Assembly (NCBI RefSeq): GCF_038784515.1
Contig: NZ_CP152376.1
Location: 3,596,001-3,660,000 of the forward strand
Length of the DNA stretch: 64,000 nt
Direction of reading: 5' to 3'
DNA from: Rhodoferax sp. GW822-FHT02A01
GTDB lineage: Bacteria; Pseudomonadota; Gammaproteobacteria; Burkholderiales; Burkholderiaceae_C
Below the pieces are notes generated by a model that saw only the letters and a list, made by a program, of their open reading frames with translations, had not been told where the DNA came from and searched no databases. Of the stretch, positions 18,413-28,419 are shown in pieces. Each line of letters starts with the position of its first letter. The first letter of the stretch is position 1. The translations under genes and the position numbers were made by a program.

Positions 18413-19246
18413 TTATGAATCCAAAGCCTGACGGATCTCCGTCAGGAAAGTTTGGGCGGTAGCGCCCACCTTCTCGCGGGGCTGGTCTTCCAGCAGCTGG
18501 ATGATCTTGCTGCCGATCACTACGGCGTCGGCCACGCGCGAAATGGTACGGGCCGTCGCGGCATCACGGATGCCAAAACCCACGCCAACCGGCACGCTGA
18601 TATGCGAGCGGATGCGCGGCAGCATGGCCTCCACGGCGTCGGTATCCAGCGCGCCGGAACCGGTGACGCCCTTGAGCGACACGTAGTACACATAGCCGCT
18701 GGCCACGCGGGCCACCTGCTGCATGCGCTCGTCCGTGCTGGTGGGCGCCAGCAGGAAGATCAAGTCCAGGTCGTGCGCTCGCAAGTCGGCGGCAAAGGCC
18801 TCGCATTCCTCTGGCGGATAGTCCACGATCAGCACGCCATCCACGCCAGCGGCTGCAGCGTCGCGCACAAAGGCGCTGGCGGTGGAGTCTGCGGGCATGC
18901 TCGCGGCATGCTTCTGGTCGTAGCGCTCCACCGGGTTGGCGTAGCCCATCAGTACCACCGGGGTCTTGTTGTCGTCCTTGCGGAACACGCGCACCATCTC
19001 CAGCACCTGTGTCAGGCCAATGCCGAAGGCGAGCGCCTTGTCGCCAGCCTTTTGGATGACCGGGCCGTCGGCGCTGGGGTCGGAGAACGGGACGCCCAGT
19101 TCAATGATGTCGGCACCACCGGCCACCATGGCGTGCATCAGTTCGGGCGTGACATCCGCATACGGGTAGCCTGCGGTGACGAAGGGGATCAGGGCCTTGC
19201 GGTTCTGCGCTTGCAGGGCGGACAGGGTAGGGGTGATACGGCTCAT
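18413..19246 (-). CDS. trpA: Tryptophan synthase alpha subunit
   Basis: Splits indole-3-glycerol phosphate to indole and glyceraldehyde 3-phosphate; indole passes by tunnel to TrpB. 277 residues with the catalytic Glu in [20 protein letters not shown] and the Asp region [11 protein letters not shown]. The start is the ATG at 19246 ([11 protein letters not shown]), which overlaps the trpB TGA; the same frame is open far upstream inside trpB but has no coding meaning there. Confidence 0.97.
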   Translation of the reverse strand: MSRITPTLSALQAQNRKALIPFVTAGYPYADVTPELMHAMVAGGADIIELGVPFSDPSADGPVIQKAGDKALAFGIGLTQVLEMVRVFRKDDNKTPVVLMGYANPVERYDQKHAASMPADSTASAFVRDAAAAGVDGVLIVDYPPEECEAFAADLRAHDLDLIFLLAPTSTDERMQQVARVASGYVYYVSLKGVTGSGALDTDAVEAMLPRIRSHISVPVGVGFGIRDAATARTISRVADAVVIGSKIIQLLEDQPREKVGATAQTFLTEIRQALDS

Positions 19247-20550
19247 TTCGAGGCTCCTTTCACCACGGACACGACTTGCTCCTGCGCCATGCCACCTCCT
19301 TTGACCGATTGGCCCTTGCAACTGGGGCGGCAATAGAAATCGGCGTTGCTCAGGTCGGCCACCGTGCCGATGTCCTTGTCGCCGCGCCCCGACAGATTCA
19401 CCAGAATGGACTGGTCGGGCCGCATAGTCTTGGCCAGCTTCATGGCATAAGCCACCGCATGGCTGGATTCCAGTGCAGGGATGATGCCCTCGGTGCGGCA
19501 CAGGTAGTGGAATGCCTCCAGCGCCTCGCTGTCGGTAATGCCCACGTACTCGGCGCGGCCGATATCGTTCAGGAAGGCATGCTCCGGGCCCACGCCGGGA
19601 TAGTCCAGACCGGCGCTGATGCTGTGCGTTTCGGTCACTTGACCGTTGTCGTCCTGCAGCACATAGGTGCGGTTGCCGTGCAGCACGCCAGGGCTGCCGC
19701 GCTGGATGCTGGCGGAATGTTTGCCGCTGTCCATGCCCTCGCCAGCCGCTTCCACGCCGATGAGGCGGGTACCTTCTTCCTTGATGTAGGGGTAGAAGAT
19801 GCCCATGGCATTGGAGCCTCCACCCACGCAGGCAACTACGGCATCCGGCTGGGATTTCTTGCAGCCAGCAGCGGCCAGCATCTCGGGCATCTGCACCAGG
19901 CACTCTTCGCCAATGACGCTCTGGAAGTCCCGCACCATCATCGGGTAGGGGTGGGGGCCGGCGACGGTGCCAATGATGTAGAAGGTGTTGTCCACGTTGG
20001 CGACCCAATCGCGCATGGCTTCATTGAGCGCATCTTTCAGGGTCTTGCTGCCCGATTCCACCGGCACCACGGTGGCGCCAAGCAGCTTCATGCGGTAAAC
20101 GTTGGGGCTTTGGCGCTTGACGTCCTCACTGCCCATGTAGACCACGCATTCCAGACCATAGCGGGCGCAGATGGTGGCAGTGGCCACGCCGTGCTGGCCA
20201 GCGCCGGTCTCGGCAATGATGCGCGGTTTGCCCATGCGTTTGGCAAGCATGGCTTGGCCAATGGTGTTGTTGATCTTGTGGGCACCGGTGTGGTTGAGGT
20301 CTTCGCGTTTGAGGAAGATCTGTGCGCCGCCCATTTCCCGGCTCATGCGGGCCGCGTGGTAGACGGGGGAGGGGCGGCCTACAAAGTGGGCCAGCTCGGA
20401 TTTGAATTCGGCAATGAACGCCGGATCGTGCTGGTACTTGGCGTAGGCGTCCTTGAGCTCGTTGATGGCGTGGGTCAGCGTCTCGGAGACAAAACTGCCC
20501 CCGTACTTTCCAAAGTGACCGCTGAGGTCGGGTTGGGCGTATTCGTACAT
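19243..20550 (-). CDS. trpB: Tryptophan synthase beta subunit
   Basis: PLP enzyme that joins indole and serine to make tryptophan. 435 residues, slightly longer than E. coli TrpB (397). The PLP lysine lies in [16 protein letters not shown], and the glycine-rich phosphate site is [12 protein letters not shown]. The ATG follows the trpF TAA directly with no gap, and its own stop overlaps trpA, so trpF-trpB-trpA are translationally coupled. No methyltransferase gene is inserted between trpB and trpA. Confidence 0.97.
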   Translation of the reverse strand: MYEYAQPDLSGHFGKYGGSFVSETLTHAINELKDAYAKYQHDPAFIAEFKSELAHFVGRPSPVYHAARMSREMGGAQIFLKREDLNHTGAHKINNTIGQAMLAKRMGKPRIIAETGAGQHGVATATICARYGLECVVYMGSEDVKRQSPNVYRMKLLGATVVPVESGSKTLKDALNEAMRDWVANVDNTFYIIGTVAGPHPYPMMVRDFQSVIGEECLVQMPEMLAAAGCKKSQPDAVVACVGGGSNAMGIFYPYIKEEGTRLIGVEAAGEGMDSGKHSASIQRGSPGVLHGNRTYVLQDDNGQVTETHSISAGLDYPGVGPEHAFLNDIGRAEYVGITDSEALEAFHYLCRTEGIIPALESSHAVAYAMKLAKTMRPDQSILVNLSGRGDKDIGTVADLSNADFYCRPSCKGQSVKGGGMAQEQVVSVVKGASK

Positions 20551-21297
20551 TTAGCGTGTTCCTGCAAAGCGTTGGTCGGCGGCGCGCACGGCGGCGACAA
20601 ACTGGTTGATCTTTTCCGGGCCTTTGATGCCTTTTTGGGCAATGCCTTGGGCGTCTACTGCTTCGACGCCTGAGCTGATATCGACGGCCAGGCTGTTACA
20701 GCGTGGCCGCAGTTGGGCAATACCGTCGCCCACGTTTGCAGCATTGAGTCCACCACTCAAGACGAGGTGAGCGCTGACGCTTGGAGGAAGAAGTGACCAA
20801 TTGAATACCTTGCCACCGCCGCCGTATCCGTCGACATGGGCGTCCAACAGAATGGCTTTGGCGTGAGAAAAATCGTTGGCGTATTTTACGAGGTCGAACC
20901 GGGCCGCACCATCTCCCAGGGGAATACGGGCGGCGCGTAGGTAGGCAGAGCCGGTCAGGCGTGCGGCAGCCTCGCAATCGGCGGGTGTTTCGTCACCATG
21001 AAACTGCAGCAGGGCGCCGGGGATCAGGCTGCAAGCTGTTTTGATTTCTTCGGGCGTGGCGTTGACGAATAGCAGCACCGGGGTCACAAATGCTGGCAGG
21101 CGCCTGGCCAATTGGGCTGCCCGCTCTGCAGTCACCGCGCGCGGGCTTTTGGCATACAACACGAAACCGATGGCGTCAGCGCCGGCCACGACCGCCGCGT
21201 CCAGGTCCTGTTCCCGCGTCAGACCGCAGATCTTGATGCGGGTGCGCTGGGTAGGGAGAAGGGGGACTTGGGATGGGTTGGGGGTCTGCTGCGTCAT
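20551..21297 (-). CDS. trpF: Phosphoribosylanthranilate isomerase
   Basis: Third step of tryptophan synthesis, an Amadori rearrangement on a TIM barrel. 248 residues; the opening TRIKICGLTREQDLDAAV has the catalytic Cys, and the Asp lies in ILLDAHVDGYGGGGKVFNW. An N-terminal tail of about 18 residues precedes the first strand. The ATG overlaps the truA stop (ATGA). TrpF is separate from TrpC, as usual in Betaproteobacteria. Confidence 0.96.
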   Translation of the reverse strand: MTQQTPNPSQVPLLPTQRTRIKICGLTREQDLDAAVVAGADAIGFVLYAKSPRAVTAERAAQLARRLPAFVTPVLLFVNATPEEIKTACSLIPGALLQFHGDETPADCEAAARLTGSAYLRAARIPLGDGAARFDLVKYANDFSHAKAILLDAHVDGYGGGGKVFNWSLLPPSVSAHLVLSGGLNAANVGDGIAQLRPRCNSLAVDISSGVEAVDAQGIAQKGIKGPEKINQFVAAVRAADQRFAGTR

Positions 21298-22079
21298 GGC
21301 AAGCCATCATACGCAGGTGTGCGATCCGGCATGCCCCATTTGGCGTCGTAGCGCGGCCCCAGGAAATACAGCCCGTCCGGCGAAAAGGTGGGTGCGGCGG
21401 CACGCCGGTCACGCGCCGCCAGCACCTCCGCCATCCATTGCGGTGGTTTGGCTCCCTGGCCAATCTGTACCAGGCAACCCATGATGTTGCGGATCATGTG
21501 GTGCAGGAACGCATTGGCCTCAAATTCCATGCGCCAATAGGCGCCGTGCTTGTGCAGGCCGATGTCCAGCAGGGTTTTGACGGGTGTCAGTGCCTGGCAT
21601 TGGGATGCTCTGAAGGATGTGAAGTCGTGCTCGCCCAGCAGCATGTCGGCGGCCTGCCGCATGGCGGCCAAGTCGAGCGGACGAAAACTCCACCCCACGC
21701 GACCCGCTTCCACGCTGGGGCGAATCGGTGATTCCAGCAACACATAGGCGTAGCGGCGCGAGATGGCGGACGCTCGGCAATGGAATTCAGCGGTGGTAGG
21801 TACGGCCCACTGCACGGCGATGTCGCGGGGCAGATTGGCGTTGGTGCCGCGTACCCATGCGTAGGGCGTGCGCTCGCAGTCGGTATCGAAGTGCACCACC
21901 TGCATGAGCGCGTGTACACCCGCATCGGTGCGTCCGGCGCACAGGGTGGAGACGCGGTCCCGCGCCACAAAGGTCGACAGGGCTTTTTCCAGCTTGTCCT
22001 GAATGGTCTGGCCCGAGGGCTGGCTTTGCCAGCCCTGGTATCCCTGGCCGTTGTAACTGACGCCTAAAGCAACTCTCAC
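21294..22079 (-). CDS. truA: tRNA pseudouridine(38-40) synthase
   Basis: Makes pseudouridine at positions 38-40 of the tRNA anticodon arm. 261 residues; the catalytic Asp is in CAGRTDAGVHA, with the opening RVALGVSYNGQGYQGWQSQ and the later HMIRNIMG motif typical of TruA. It lies between fimV (47-base gap) and trpF (overlap), the conserved fimV-truA-trpF order. Confidence 0.97.
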   Translation of the reverse strand: MRVALGVSYNGQGYQGWQSQPSGQTIQDKLEKALSTFVARDRVSTLCAGRTDAGVHALMQVVHFDTDCERTPYAWVRGTNANLPRDIAVQWAVPTTAEFHCRASAISRRYAYVLLESPIRPSVEAGRVGWSFRPLDLAAMRQAADMLLGEHDFTSFRASQCQALTPVKTLLDIGLHKHGAYWRMEFEANAFLHHMIRNIMGCLVQIGQGAKPPQWMAEVLAARDRRAAAPTFSPDGLYFLGPRYDAKWGMPDRTPAYDGLP

Positions 22080-22126
22080 AACAATTCTTCAGCCGTCTGC
22101 GCAGCTGTGCACAGGATGGGCAACGC

Positions 22127-24700
22127 CTATCTCAGATTGGACAGCGCGCGTTGAGCCCGCTCACGCAGCTCACCGGTAGCTTCTGCCACCACCTCTTCAA
22201 TCAGCGCGCGGGCACCATCGTTGTCGCCGATGGAGACGAACTCTTCGGCCAAAGCCAACTTGGTCTCCAGCGAGTTGTCTGCCGTAGCGCCGGCTGACTC
22301 GGGCGAATCGGCGCTGGGTCCCAGATCCAGTGACAGGGAGCCAAGGTCGAACTCCAGCATGCCATCGTCGGACTTGCTTTCTGCTGGTGCCTCAGCGGCA
22401 GGTGCTGGAGCAGGTTCGGGCAGTTCGAAGGACGGCAGTTCCACCGCGGCTGGCTCAGCAGCGGGCGCCGGCAGGTCCAGATTGATGTCGTCAAGCGACA
22501 GAGAAATATCCGGGCCAGCGGCTTCCGGTTCGGCCGAAGGCTCGGACGAGGGGCTATCCAGCTCGGCGACCCCGGACATATCGAAGTCCAGGCTATTTGA
22601 AATCTCGGGTTCGGCAGTTTCCAAGCCAACCGTTGCATTGGCATCGGGGATTTCAAAGTCTGGCGTGCCAGTCTCTGCCGGTGCAACTTCATCGGCAGAG
22701 AAGTCCAGGTCCAGATCAAGATCCAGGTCGGTGGTAGCCGGAGTCTGTGCGTCGATCGCAGCTGTGGCCTGCCCTTGCTCAATGGCCTTTTGTTCCAGCG
22801 AGGCGAAGGCGGTATTGCTGGCTCCACCCGGTTGGTACAGCGGATTCTCTGGGTCAATGCTCAGGCCCAGCTCGCAGATGCGGGTCCACTCTGGGCTGTC
22901 GGCTCCCACCAATTTGAAGACATTGTTGGCTCCGGTCTGGAAGCTGGCGGTATCCCGACGTTTGGCATAGATTTCCAGCAGCTTGGTATGGATCGCCAGA
23001 CGCTCGGGGCTGACGGCCAATGCCGACTTGAGGATTTCTTCCGCCTGCATGTCGCGGCCATATGCCAGATAGACGTCTGCCTCGGCGACCGGATCCACGT
23101 CGTCCGGGGACGACATCTGGCTGTTGCTGAAGCCCATGGAAGAAGAGCCGCCGGACGTTGCTGCGTCCTGTGCCGTATCCACCTGCTGACCACCGCTGGT
23201 GCCAAAGAATGAGTCCGGCTGCAAACGGCTTTCGAGGAAGGAGCTGTCAACATGCGGCTCCTGCTTCTTTTTCTTGAGCCGGCGATACAGGGCAAATCCG
23301 CCCAGCAGAGCCACCAGGCCACCACCTGCCAGGGGCAATGTGGGATCCTCCATCAACTGGTCTATCAGTCCGGGTTCGGCCGCAGGTGCAGGCGGTGGAC
23401 TCGCGGGTTTGGCGGGAGCGGATGCGGCGGGCTTTGCCACTGGCGCGTTTGCAGCAGCCGAGGCCGGCAAAGCGGGTTCCGATGCGGTCGGCTTGCTGGC
23501 GGGCACGGCCAAGGCCGGTACAGCCTGAGAGGCCGCTCCGGCAGGTGCAGCGCCGCTGGCCGAGCTGAGTTTCTTGAGGTCTTCGATATTCTTGGCAAGT
23601 TCCGCCGCGCGAGCCTTGGCGTCCGCGTCGGCGCGCTCCTTGGCAACCTTTGCCTCTTCGTCAGCCTTGGATTTCAAGGCACCCTTGGACAAGGTGAGCT
23701 TGTCCGCTGCAGTGCTGGCTGGCTTCTTGTCGTCGACCTTGGCCTCCACGCTGCCCGTAGCCTTGCGGTTCGGGGTTTCCACTGCTGCCTTGGGAGCGCC
23801 TGCGGCCAGATTGCGGCGGAATTCGTTGAAGTCCTTGCTCTGGGCGACGACAGTTTGTGCAGCTTCGGCTGCAGAGATGGACTTTGCCTGATCCGCGCTG
23901 GGCAGGTCCAGCACCGCACCGGCGCGCAAGCGGTTCAAATTGCCTTTTGTGAAGGCATCAGGATTGGCGCGCAACAAGGCCACCAGCATTTGATCCAGTG
24001 ACACGTCGCTGGCCTTGCTGTTGATGGCGATCTTGCTGGCTGAGTCGCCCGGTTTGACCGTGACTTGCTGGCCTGGGGCACGCTCCGGCTTGGGCGTGGC
24101 TGCGGGTGGTACCGGTTTTTGCGCGGCAGGCGTTGTTGACTTGCTGCCTGCAGTGGAGCGCGCAACAGGCTCAACCGGGGCAGGAGCGACCACGGGTGGC
24201 TTCACCGGTGCTGACACCGCAGGTGTTGCGGGAACACTGGAGGTTTGCGGCAACGTGGGGGCAACCGTCGCAGCCTGCTTGAGCGACGGTGGGTCAAACA
24301 GCATGGTGAAGTCGCGCACAATCCGGCCCGACGACCAACTGGCCTCCAGAATCATGTCCACAAAGGGATCATTGATGGGGCGGGTCGTGCTTAACTTCAG
24401 GTAGGCCCGACCGTCGGCCCGGCGCGACAGGGTCGCTTGCAGCTCCGACATGGCAGCGTTGTATTCCAGCCCGGCAGCAACAAACGCGGCCGGCGTTGCA
24501 ACCGTGGCCTTGAGGGATGCGGCTTCTTCTGCGCTGATGTTGGGGACATCAATCTCTGCCCGCAACGGTTCACCCAGTGCGGACTGGACGCTGATGCGGC
24601 CCAAAGAGAGTGCCCATGCCTGCGTTGCAGAGAACCCCATGAGTGTGATGGCCGCCGCAGCGACTACTGTTCTCTGCCAACGATGTGACTTTTCGATCAA
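22127..24700 (-). CDS. fimV: FimV/HubP-like peptidoglycan-binding polar protein
   Basis: 857 residues, FimV family: large inner-membrane protein that organises cell poles and affects type IV pili and twitching in Pseudomonas (HubP in Vibrio). Layout: signal peptide (to about 31), FimV N-terminal domain (LSLGRISVQSALGEPLRAEI), a Pro/Ala-rich linker, a LysM-like domain (about 212-270, VKPGDSASKIA), an Ala/Lys-rich coiled stretch, one membrane segment (about 455-472, GGGLVALLGGFALYRRLKKK), then an acidic, Asp/Glu-rich cytoplasmic region ending in the conserved TPR-like FimV C-terminal domain. The start codon is TTG at 24700 with GGAGG eight bases upstream. No pilus genes are adjacent. Confidence 0.93.
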   Translation of the reverse strand: MIEKSHRWQRTVVAAAAITLMGFSATQAWALSLGRISVQSALGEPLRAEIDVPNISAEEAASLKATVATPAAFVAAGLEYNAAMSELQATLSRRADGRAYLKLSTTRPINDPFVDMILEASWSSGRIVRDFTMLFDPPSLKQAATVAPTLPQTSSVPATPAVSAPVKPPVVAPAPVEPVARSTAGSKSTTPAAQKPVPPAATPKPERAPGQQVTVKPGDSASKIAINSKASDVSLDQMLVALLRANPDAFTKGNLNRLRAGAVLDLPSADQAKSISAAEAAQTVVAQSKDFNEFRRNLAAGAPKAAVETPNRKATGSVEAKVDDKKPASTAADKLTLSKGALKSKADEEAKVAKERADADAKARAAELAKNIEDLKKLSSASGAAPAGAASQAVPALAVPASKPTASEPALPASAAANAPVAKPAASAPAKPASPPPAPAAEPGLIDQLMEDPTLPLAGGGLVALLGGFALYRRLKKKKQEPHVDSSFLESRLQPDSFFGTSGGQQVDTAQDAATSGGSSSMGFSNSQMSSPDDVDPVAEADVYLAYGRDMQAEEILKSALAVSPERLAIHTKLLEIYAKRRDTASFQTGANNVFKLVGADSPEWTRICELGLSIDPENPLYQPGGASNTAFASLEQKAIEQGQATAAIDAQTPATTDLDLDLDLDFSADEVAPAETGTPDFEIPDANATVGLETAEPEISNSLDFDMSGVAELDSPSSEPSAEPEAAGPDISLSLDDINLDLPAPAAEPAAVELPSFELPEPAPAPAAEAPAESKSDDGMLEFDLGSLSLDLGPSADSPESAGATADNSLETKLALAEEFVSIGDNDGARALIEEVVAEATGELRERAQRALSNLR

Positions 24701-24784
24701 TTTATGAGCCTCCGGTGATCAGGCTAGCCGCTTGCATGCGCCTTCACCGCGACGCAAATGCCTGACTCTAAAAAACTAAAAAGT

Positions 24785-24813
24785 ACCATAGCATCAATGT
24801 CTTAGACTGACAA
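24785..24813 (-). promoter_or_regulatory. Probable fimV promoter
   Basis: On the minus strand TTGTCA (24813-24808), 17 bp spacer, then TATGGT (24790-24785) preceded by TGC, an extended -10 form. It would give a leader of about 75 bases before the TTG start of fimV. Confidence 0.5.
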
Positions 24814-24835
24814 GCTAAGGTTGCTTTTAAGTTTG

Positions 24836-24915
24836 CAGTGCCAGATTGTATGCATCTGGCACTGCCTGGGTTGTTGTCCGTTGGCAACGACCCGGGCAAA
24901 CGTCCGGGTGGGTCG
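24836..24915 (-). other. Two hairpins between asd and fimV
   Basis: CAGTGCCAGAT (24836-24846) and ATCTGGCACTG (24854-24864) form a perfect 11-bp stem with a 7-base loop. Next to it, CGACCCGG (24888-24895) can pair with CCGGGT (24904-24909) or through CGACCC with GGGTCG (24910-24915). Neither is followed by a T-tract on the minus strand, so they may act as RNA-stabilising ends of asd mRNA or a weak terminator. Confidence 0.55.
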
Positions 24916-24930
24916 CTGCCTGGATTCGGA

Positions 24931-26061
24931 TCAGGCTTCCAGCAGGATTCGCAGCATACGGCGCAGCGGCTCGGCGGCGCCCCACAGCAACTGGTCACCG
25001 ATGGTGAACGCGCCCAGGTATTCCGGTCCCATCGCCATTTTGCGGATGCGACCCACGGGAATGGTCATGGTGCCGGTCACGGCCACGGGGGTCAGATCCT
25101 GGATGGTAGCTTCGCGGGTGTTGGGAACCACCTTGACCCATTGGTTGTCGGCAGCAATCATGGCCTCGATGTCGGCCACGGGCACATCCTTCTTCAGCTT
25201 GAAGGTCAGTGCCTGGCTGTGGCAGCGCATGGCACCTACGCGTACGCAGAAGCCGTCCACCGGTGTTTCAGCCGTACCGAAGTTGGCACCTTGGCCCAGG
25301 ATCTTGTTGGTCTCGGCTTGGCCTTTCCATTCTTCCTTGGACATGCCGTTGCCCAGATCCTTGTCGATCCAGGGAATCAGGGAGCCACCCAGTGGCACGC
25401 CGAAGTTGGCTGTTTCGGCAGCGGTCAGCGCACGCTGCTTGGCGATGACCTTGCGGTCGATTTCCAGAATGGCACTCTTGGGATCGTCCAGCAGCGCCTT
25501 GACCTCGGCGTTCAGGGTGCCGTACTGGGTCAGCAGTTCGCGCATGTGCTGCGCACCGCCGCCTGAGGCTGCCTGGTAGGTTTGGGTGGACATCCATTCG
25601 ACCAGACCGGCCTTGTAGAGTGCGCCCACGCCCATCAGCATGCAGCTGACGGTGCAGTTGCCGCCAATCCAGTTCTTGCCACCATGGGCCAGGGCATTCT
25701 TGATGACTGGCATGTTGACCGGGTCCAGGATGATGACGGCATCCTTTTCCATGCGCAGGGTGGAGGCGGCGTCAATCCAGTGCCCGTTCCAGCCCGCATC
25801 CCGCAGCTTGGGGAAGACTTCGGTGGTGTAGTCGCCACCCTGTGCACTGATGATGATTTCGCAACGCTTGAGCGCTTCGATGTTGAATGCGTCCTGCAGC
25901 GTGGTCTCGTTCTTGGCTTGTGCAGGTGCCTTGCCGCCCGAGTTGGATGTGGAGAAGAACACTGGCTCGATCAGGGCGAAGTCGTCTTCAGCCTGCATGC
26001 GATCCATCAACACAGAGCCGACCATGCCGCGCCAGCCGACCAAACCTACCAACTTGCTCAT
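24931..26061 (-). CDS. asd: Aspartate-semialdehyde dehydrogenase
   Basis: Reduces aspartyl phosphate to aspartate semialdehyde, the branch point to lysine, diaminopimelate, threonine and methionine. 376 residues, the longer Gram-negative type. NADP-binding opening [20 protein letters not shown]; catalytic Cys in [10 protein letters not shown]; later [12 protein letters not shown]. An unusual leader with a Thr-rich ORF and alternative hairpins precedes it (26062-26275). The upstream neighbour is leuB; the product thrB lies at 60.8-61.8 kb. Confidence 0.97.
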   Translation of the reverse strand: MSKLVGLVGWRGMVGSVLMDRMQAEDDFALIEPVFFSTSNSGGKAPAQAKNETTLQDAFNIEALKRCEIIISAQGGDYTTEVFPKLRDAGWNGHWIDAASTLRMEKDAVIILDPVNMPVIKNALAHGGKNWIGGNCTVSCMLMGVGALYKAGLVEWMSTQTYQAASGGGAQHMRELLTQYGTLNAEVKALLDDPKSAILEIDRKVIAKQRALTAAETANFGVPLGGSLIPWIDKDLGNGMSKEEWKGQAETNKILGQGANFGTAETPVDGFCVRVGAMRCHSQALTFKLKKDVPVADIEAMIAADNQWVKVVPNTREATIQDLTPVAVTGTMTIPVGRIRKMAMGPEYLGAFTIGDQLLWGAAEPLRRMLRILLEA

Positions 26062-26075
26062 TTCATCGCCCTTTC

Positions 26076-26131
26076 AAAAAATCAAAAACAGTGCCAGACC
26101 AGACTGTTTGCCCCGGCTCGTCTGGCCGGGG
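26076..26131 (-). promoter_or_regulatory. Possible attenuator hairpins before asd
   Basis: Read on the minus strand: CCCCGGC (26131-26125) pairs with GCCGGGG (26117-26111), while GTCTGG (26104-26099) can pair with CCAGAC (26125-26120). The second pair takes up the loop of the first, so the two are mutually exclusive. T-tracts follow at 26088-26084 (five T) and 26081-26076 (six T), just before the asd ribosome site. This is the arrangement expected of an attenuator, but the final stem before the T-tract is not a classic terminator. Confidence 0.35.
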
Positions 26132-26157
26132 GGGCGCACGACGATACCGGAGCTGGA

Positions 26158-26259
26158 TCAGCCCTTAATGGTCGTGGTTTTGGTGGAAGTTGCACGCACG
26201 GCGACACCAGCCTTGGCGGCGGGCGTGGAGTTCAGGATGAACGCGAGGGCGTGAAACAT
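26158..26259 (-). CDS. Candidate threonine-rich leader peptide of asd
   Basis: A 33-codon ORF starting with ATG, only a few bases after a TACAAT hexamer (26273-26268). The peptide ends ATSTKTTTIKG, so five of seven consecutive codons near its stop are Thr. In E. coli the thr operon leader peptide is likewise rich in Thr and Ile codons. Since aspartate semialdehyde leads to threonine, a link to threonine supply is plausible. No ribosome site is evident if transcription starts at the usual distance. It may be a chance ORF. Confidence 0.35.
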   Translation of the reverse strand: MFHALAFILNSTPAAKAGVAVRATSTKTTTIKG

Positions 26260-26302
26260 GGGTTGCAATTGTACCGGATACCGTTGTGTTGCCAGCTTAC
26301 AT

Positions 26303-26331
26303 TTCGGGCAGCCCACAGCAAGCTGCCCGAA
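26303..26331 (-). terminator. Hairpin after leuB
   Basis: TTCGGGCAGC (26303-26312) and GCTGCCCGAA (26322-26331) form a perfect 10-bp stem with a 9-base loop, 17 bases after the leuB stop. No T-tract follows on the minus strand, so termination may be partial or factor-dependent. Confidence 0.5.
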
Positions 26332-26347
26332 TTCAGTGTCAACTGCC

Positions 26348-27418
26348 TCAGTCAAGCGCCTTGACGACAGCTTCGCCCATCTCGCGCGTGCTGACCTTGG
26401 TGGTACCTGCGCTGTAGATGTCGGCCGTGCGCAGGCCTCGCTGCAGGACCTTCTGCACAGCCGCCTCAATGCGCAGGGCAGCCGCTTCCTGGTTCAGGCT
26501 AAAACGCAGCATCATGGCCGCGCTCAGAATAGTTGCTAGCGGGTTGGCAATACCCTTGCCAGCGATGTCCGGAGCGCTGCCGTGGCTGGGTTCGTACAGC
26601 CCCTGGTTCTTGCTGTTGAGGCTGGCCGAGGGCAGCATGCCGATGGAGCCGGTGAGCATGGAGGCTTCATCACTGAGGATGTCGCCGAACATGTTTCCGG
26701 TAACCAGCACGTCAAACTTCTTGGGCGCCTTGACCAACTGCATGGCGGCGTTGTCCACCAGCATGTGGTCGAGTTCCACATCCGGGTATTGTTTGCCGAT
26801 TTCGACCATCACATCCTTCCAGAGCTGGGAGGTTTCCAGCACGTTGTTCTTGTCGACACTGGTGACGCGCTTGCTGCGTTTCTGGGCAGCCTGGAAGGCG
26901 ACGTGGGCAATGCGTTCGATCTCGGGGCGGCTGTAGCGCATGGTGTCAAAGGCTTCTTCCGCGCCTGGGAAATGGCCGTCGGTGGCGACACGGCGGCCAC
27001 GTGGTTGGCCGAAGTAGATATCGCCGGTCAGCTCACGGATGATGAGGATGTCCAGGCCGGCAATCAACTCGGGCTTGAGGCTGGAGGCGCCCACCAGTTG
27101 CTCGTAGCAGATGGCCGGGCGGAAATTGGCAAACAAGCCCAGGTTTTTGCGCAGGCCCAGAATGGCTTGCTCGGGGCGCAAGGGGCGGTCGAGCTTGTCG
27201 TATTTCCAGTCACCCACGGCGCCGAACAACACGGCATCGGCCTCCTTGGCCAACTTGAGCGTGGACTCGGGCAGGGGATGGCCATGCGCCTCGTATGCGG
27301 CACCACCCACCAGGGCGGTTTCCATTTCAAAGGAAAGGTCCAGGGCGTTGAGGACCTTGACGGCCTCAGCCACGATTTCGGTGCCAATGCCATCGCCTGG
27401 CAGTATTGCAATCTTCAT
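26348..27418 (-). CDS. leuB: 3-Isopropylmalate dehydrogenase
   Basis: NAD-dependent oxidative decarboxylation of 3-isopropylmalate in leucine synthesis. 356 residues with the opening [20 protein letters not shown], substrate Arg motif [14 protein letters not shown], and the NAD site [16 protein letters not shown]. It follows the small monooxygenase gene after 12 bases in the leuC-ecn-leuD-ABM-leuB run. A hairpin without T-tract follows. Confidence 0.97.
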   Translation of the reverse strand: MKIAILPGDGIGTEIVAEAVKVLNALDLSFEMETALVGGAAYEAHGHPLPESTLKLAKEADAVLFGAVGDWKYDKLDRPLRPEQAILGLRKNLGLFANFRPAICYEQLVGASSLKPELIAGLDILIIRELTGDIYFGQPRGRRVATDGHFPGAEEAFDTMRYSRPEIERIAHVAFQAAQKRSKRVTSVDKNNVLETSQLWKDVMVEIGKQYPDVELDHMLVDNAAMQLVKAPKKFDVLVTGNMFGDILSDEASMLTGSIGMLPSASLNSKNQGLYEPSHGSAPDIAGKGIANPLATILSAAMMLRFSLNQEAAALRIEAAVQKVLQRGLRTADIYSAGTTKVSTREMGEAVVKALD

Positions 27419-27430
27419 GCGTATTCCTGT

Positions 27431-27763
27431 TTATGTAAGAGAGTAGGCGCGTTCCACTTTGGCGACGCGCGTTTCGTAATGTTCATACCAGCGTTGGCGT
27501 CCGGTTTCCTGCGCAATGCGGTGCTCTGCGTGGCTCTTCCATGCGCGAATGCTGGCCTCGTCCTGCCAGTAGGACACCGTGATGCCAAAGCCTTGCGCGT
27601 CCCGTGCACTTTCCGCGCCCAGAAAGCCGGGCTGGCCCATGGCCAGCTCCACCATCCGTTCGCTCATCGCGTCATAGCCGTGATCACCCGGAGTACGCAG
27701 GGACGAAAAAATCACCGCGTAATAGGGTGGCTTGGGCAGCTTGGCAAAACTGGAGGAGCTCAT
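27431..27763 (-). CDS. Antibiotic-biosynthesis-monooxygenase (ABM) domain protein
   Basis: 110 residues, a single ferredoxin-like ABM domain: YYAVIFSSLRTPGD, MVELAMGQPGFLGAESARD and FGITVSYWQDEASIRAWKSH are typical of this family. Some members are quinol or haem oxygenases; many have no known substrate. It is inserted between leuD and leuB with gaps of 5 and 12 bases, so it is surely co-transcribed with leucine genes, but nothing in the sequence ties it to leucine synthesis. Confidence 0.85.
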   Translation of the reverse strand: MSSSSFAKLPKPPYYAVIFSSLRTPGDHGYDAMSERMVELAMGQPGFLGAESARDAQGFGITVSYWQDEASIRAWKSHAEHRIAQETGRQRWYEHYETRVAKVERAYSLT

Positions 27764-27768
27764 GCCGT

Positions 27769-28419
27769 TCAGCTCACCATGCTGCGGGCCAGCCAGGGTT
27801 TGGTTGCCAGACGCTGGTTTTCAAAGGCCTTGATCTTGTCGGCATGGCGCAGGGTCAAGCCAATGTCGTCAAAACCGTTGAGCAGGCAGTACTTGCGAAA
27901 GGCCTGCACTTCGAACGGAATTTCGTCGCCTTGCGGCTTGACGATGACCTGACGCTCCAGATCAATGGTCAGCTGGTAGCCGGGAAATGCCAGCGCTTCA
28001 TGGAACAACTGGTCCACCTGGGCTTCTGTCAGCACGATGGGCAGCAGGCCGTTCTTGAAACTGTTGTTGAAGAAGATATCGGCGTAGCTGGGCGCAATGA
28101 TGGCCCGAAAGCCAAACTGGTCCAGCGCCCAAGGCGCGTGTTCGCGCGAGGAGCCGCAACCAAAGTTCTTGCGGGCCAACAGAATCGAGGCACCCTGGTA
28201 GCGCGGCTGGTTCAGCACAAAGTCCGGGTTGGGCTTGCGGCTGGCAGGGTCCTGGCCGGGGTAACCAGCATCCAGGTAACGCCATTCGTCAAACAGATTC
28301 TGACCAAAGCCGGTCTTGCGGATGGACTTGAGAAACTGCTTGGGGATGATGGCGTCGGTATCCACGTTTTCGCGGTCCATAGGGGCCACCAGGCCTTTGT
28401 GTACGGTGAAGTTTTTCAT
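27769..28419 (-). CDS. leuD: 3-Isopropylmalate dehydratase small subunit
   Basis: Small (swivel-domain) subunit of isopropylmalate isomerase, partner of LeuC. 216 residues: N terminus [21 protein letters not shown], then [12 protein letters not shown] of the active-site loop. The ATG overlaps the stop of the entericidin gene (ATGA). Length and motifs are normal. Confidence 0.97.
   Translation of the reverse strand: MKNFTVHKGLVAPMDRENVDTDAIIPKQFLKSIRKTGFGQNLFDEWRYLDAGYPGQDPASRKPNPDFVLNQPRYQGASILLARKNFGCGSSREHAPWALDQFGFRAIIAPSYADIFFNNSFKNGLLPIVLTEAQVDQLFHEALAFPGYQLTIDLERQVIVKPQGDEIPFEVQAFRKYCLLNGFDDIGLTLRHADKIKAFENQRLATKPWLARSMVS

Noticed and set aside
18413-20008. Possible trpB-trpA fusion reading frame
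   Set aside because: The long frame merely continues upstream of trpA in a non-coding frame of trpB. The trpA ATG at 19246 overlapping the trpB stop explains the data.
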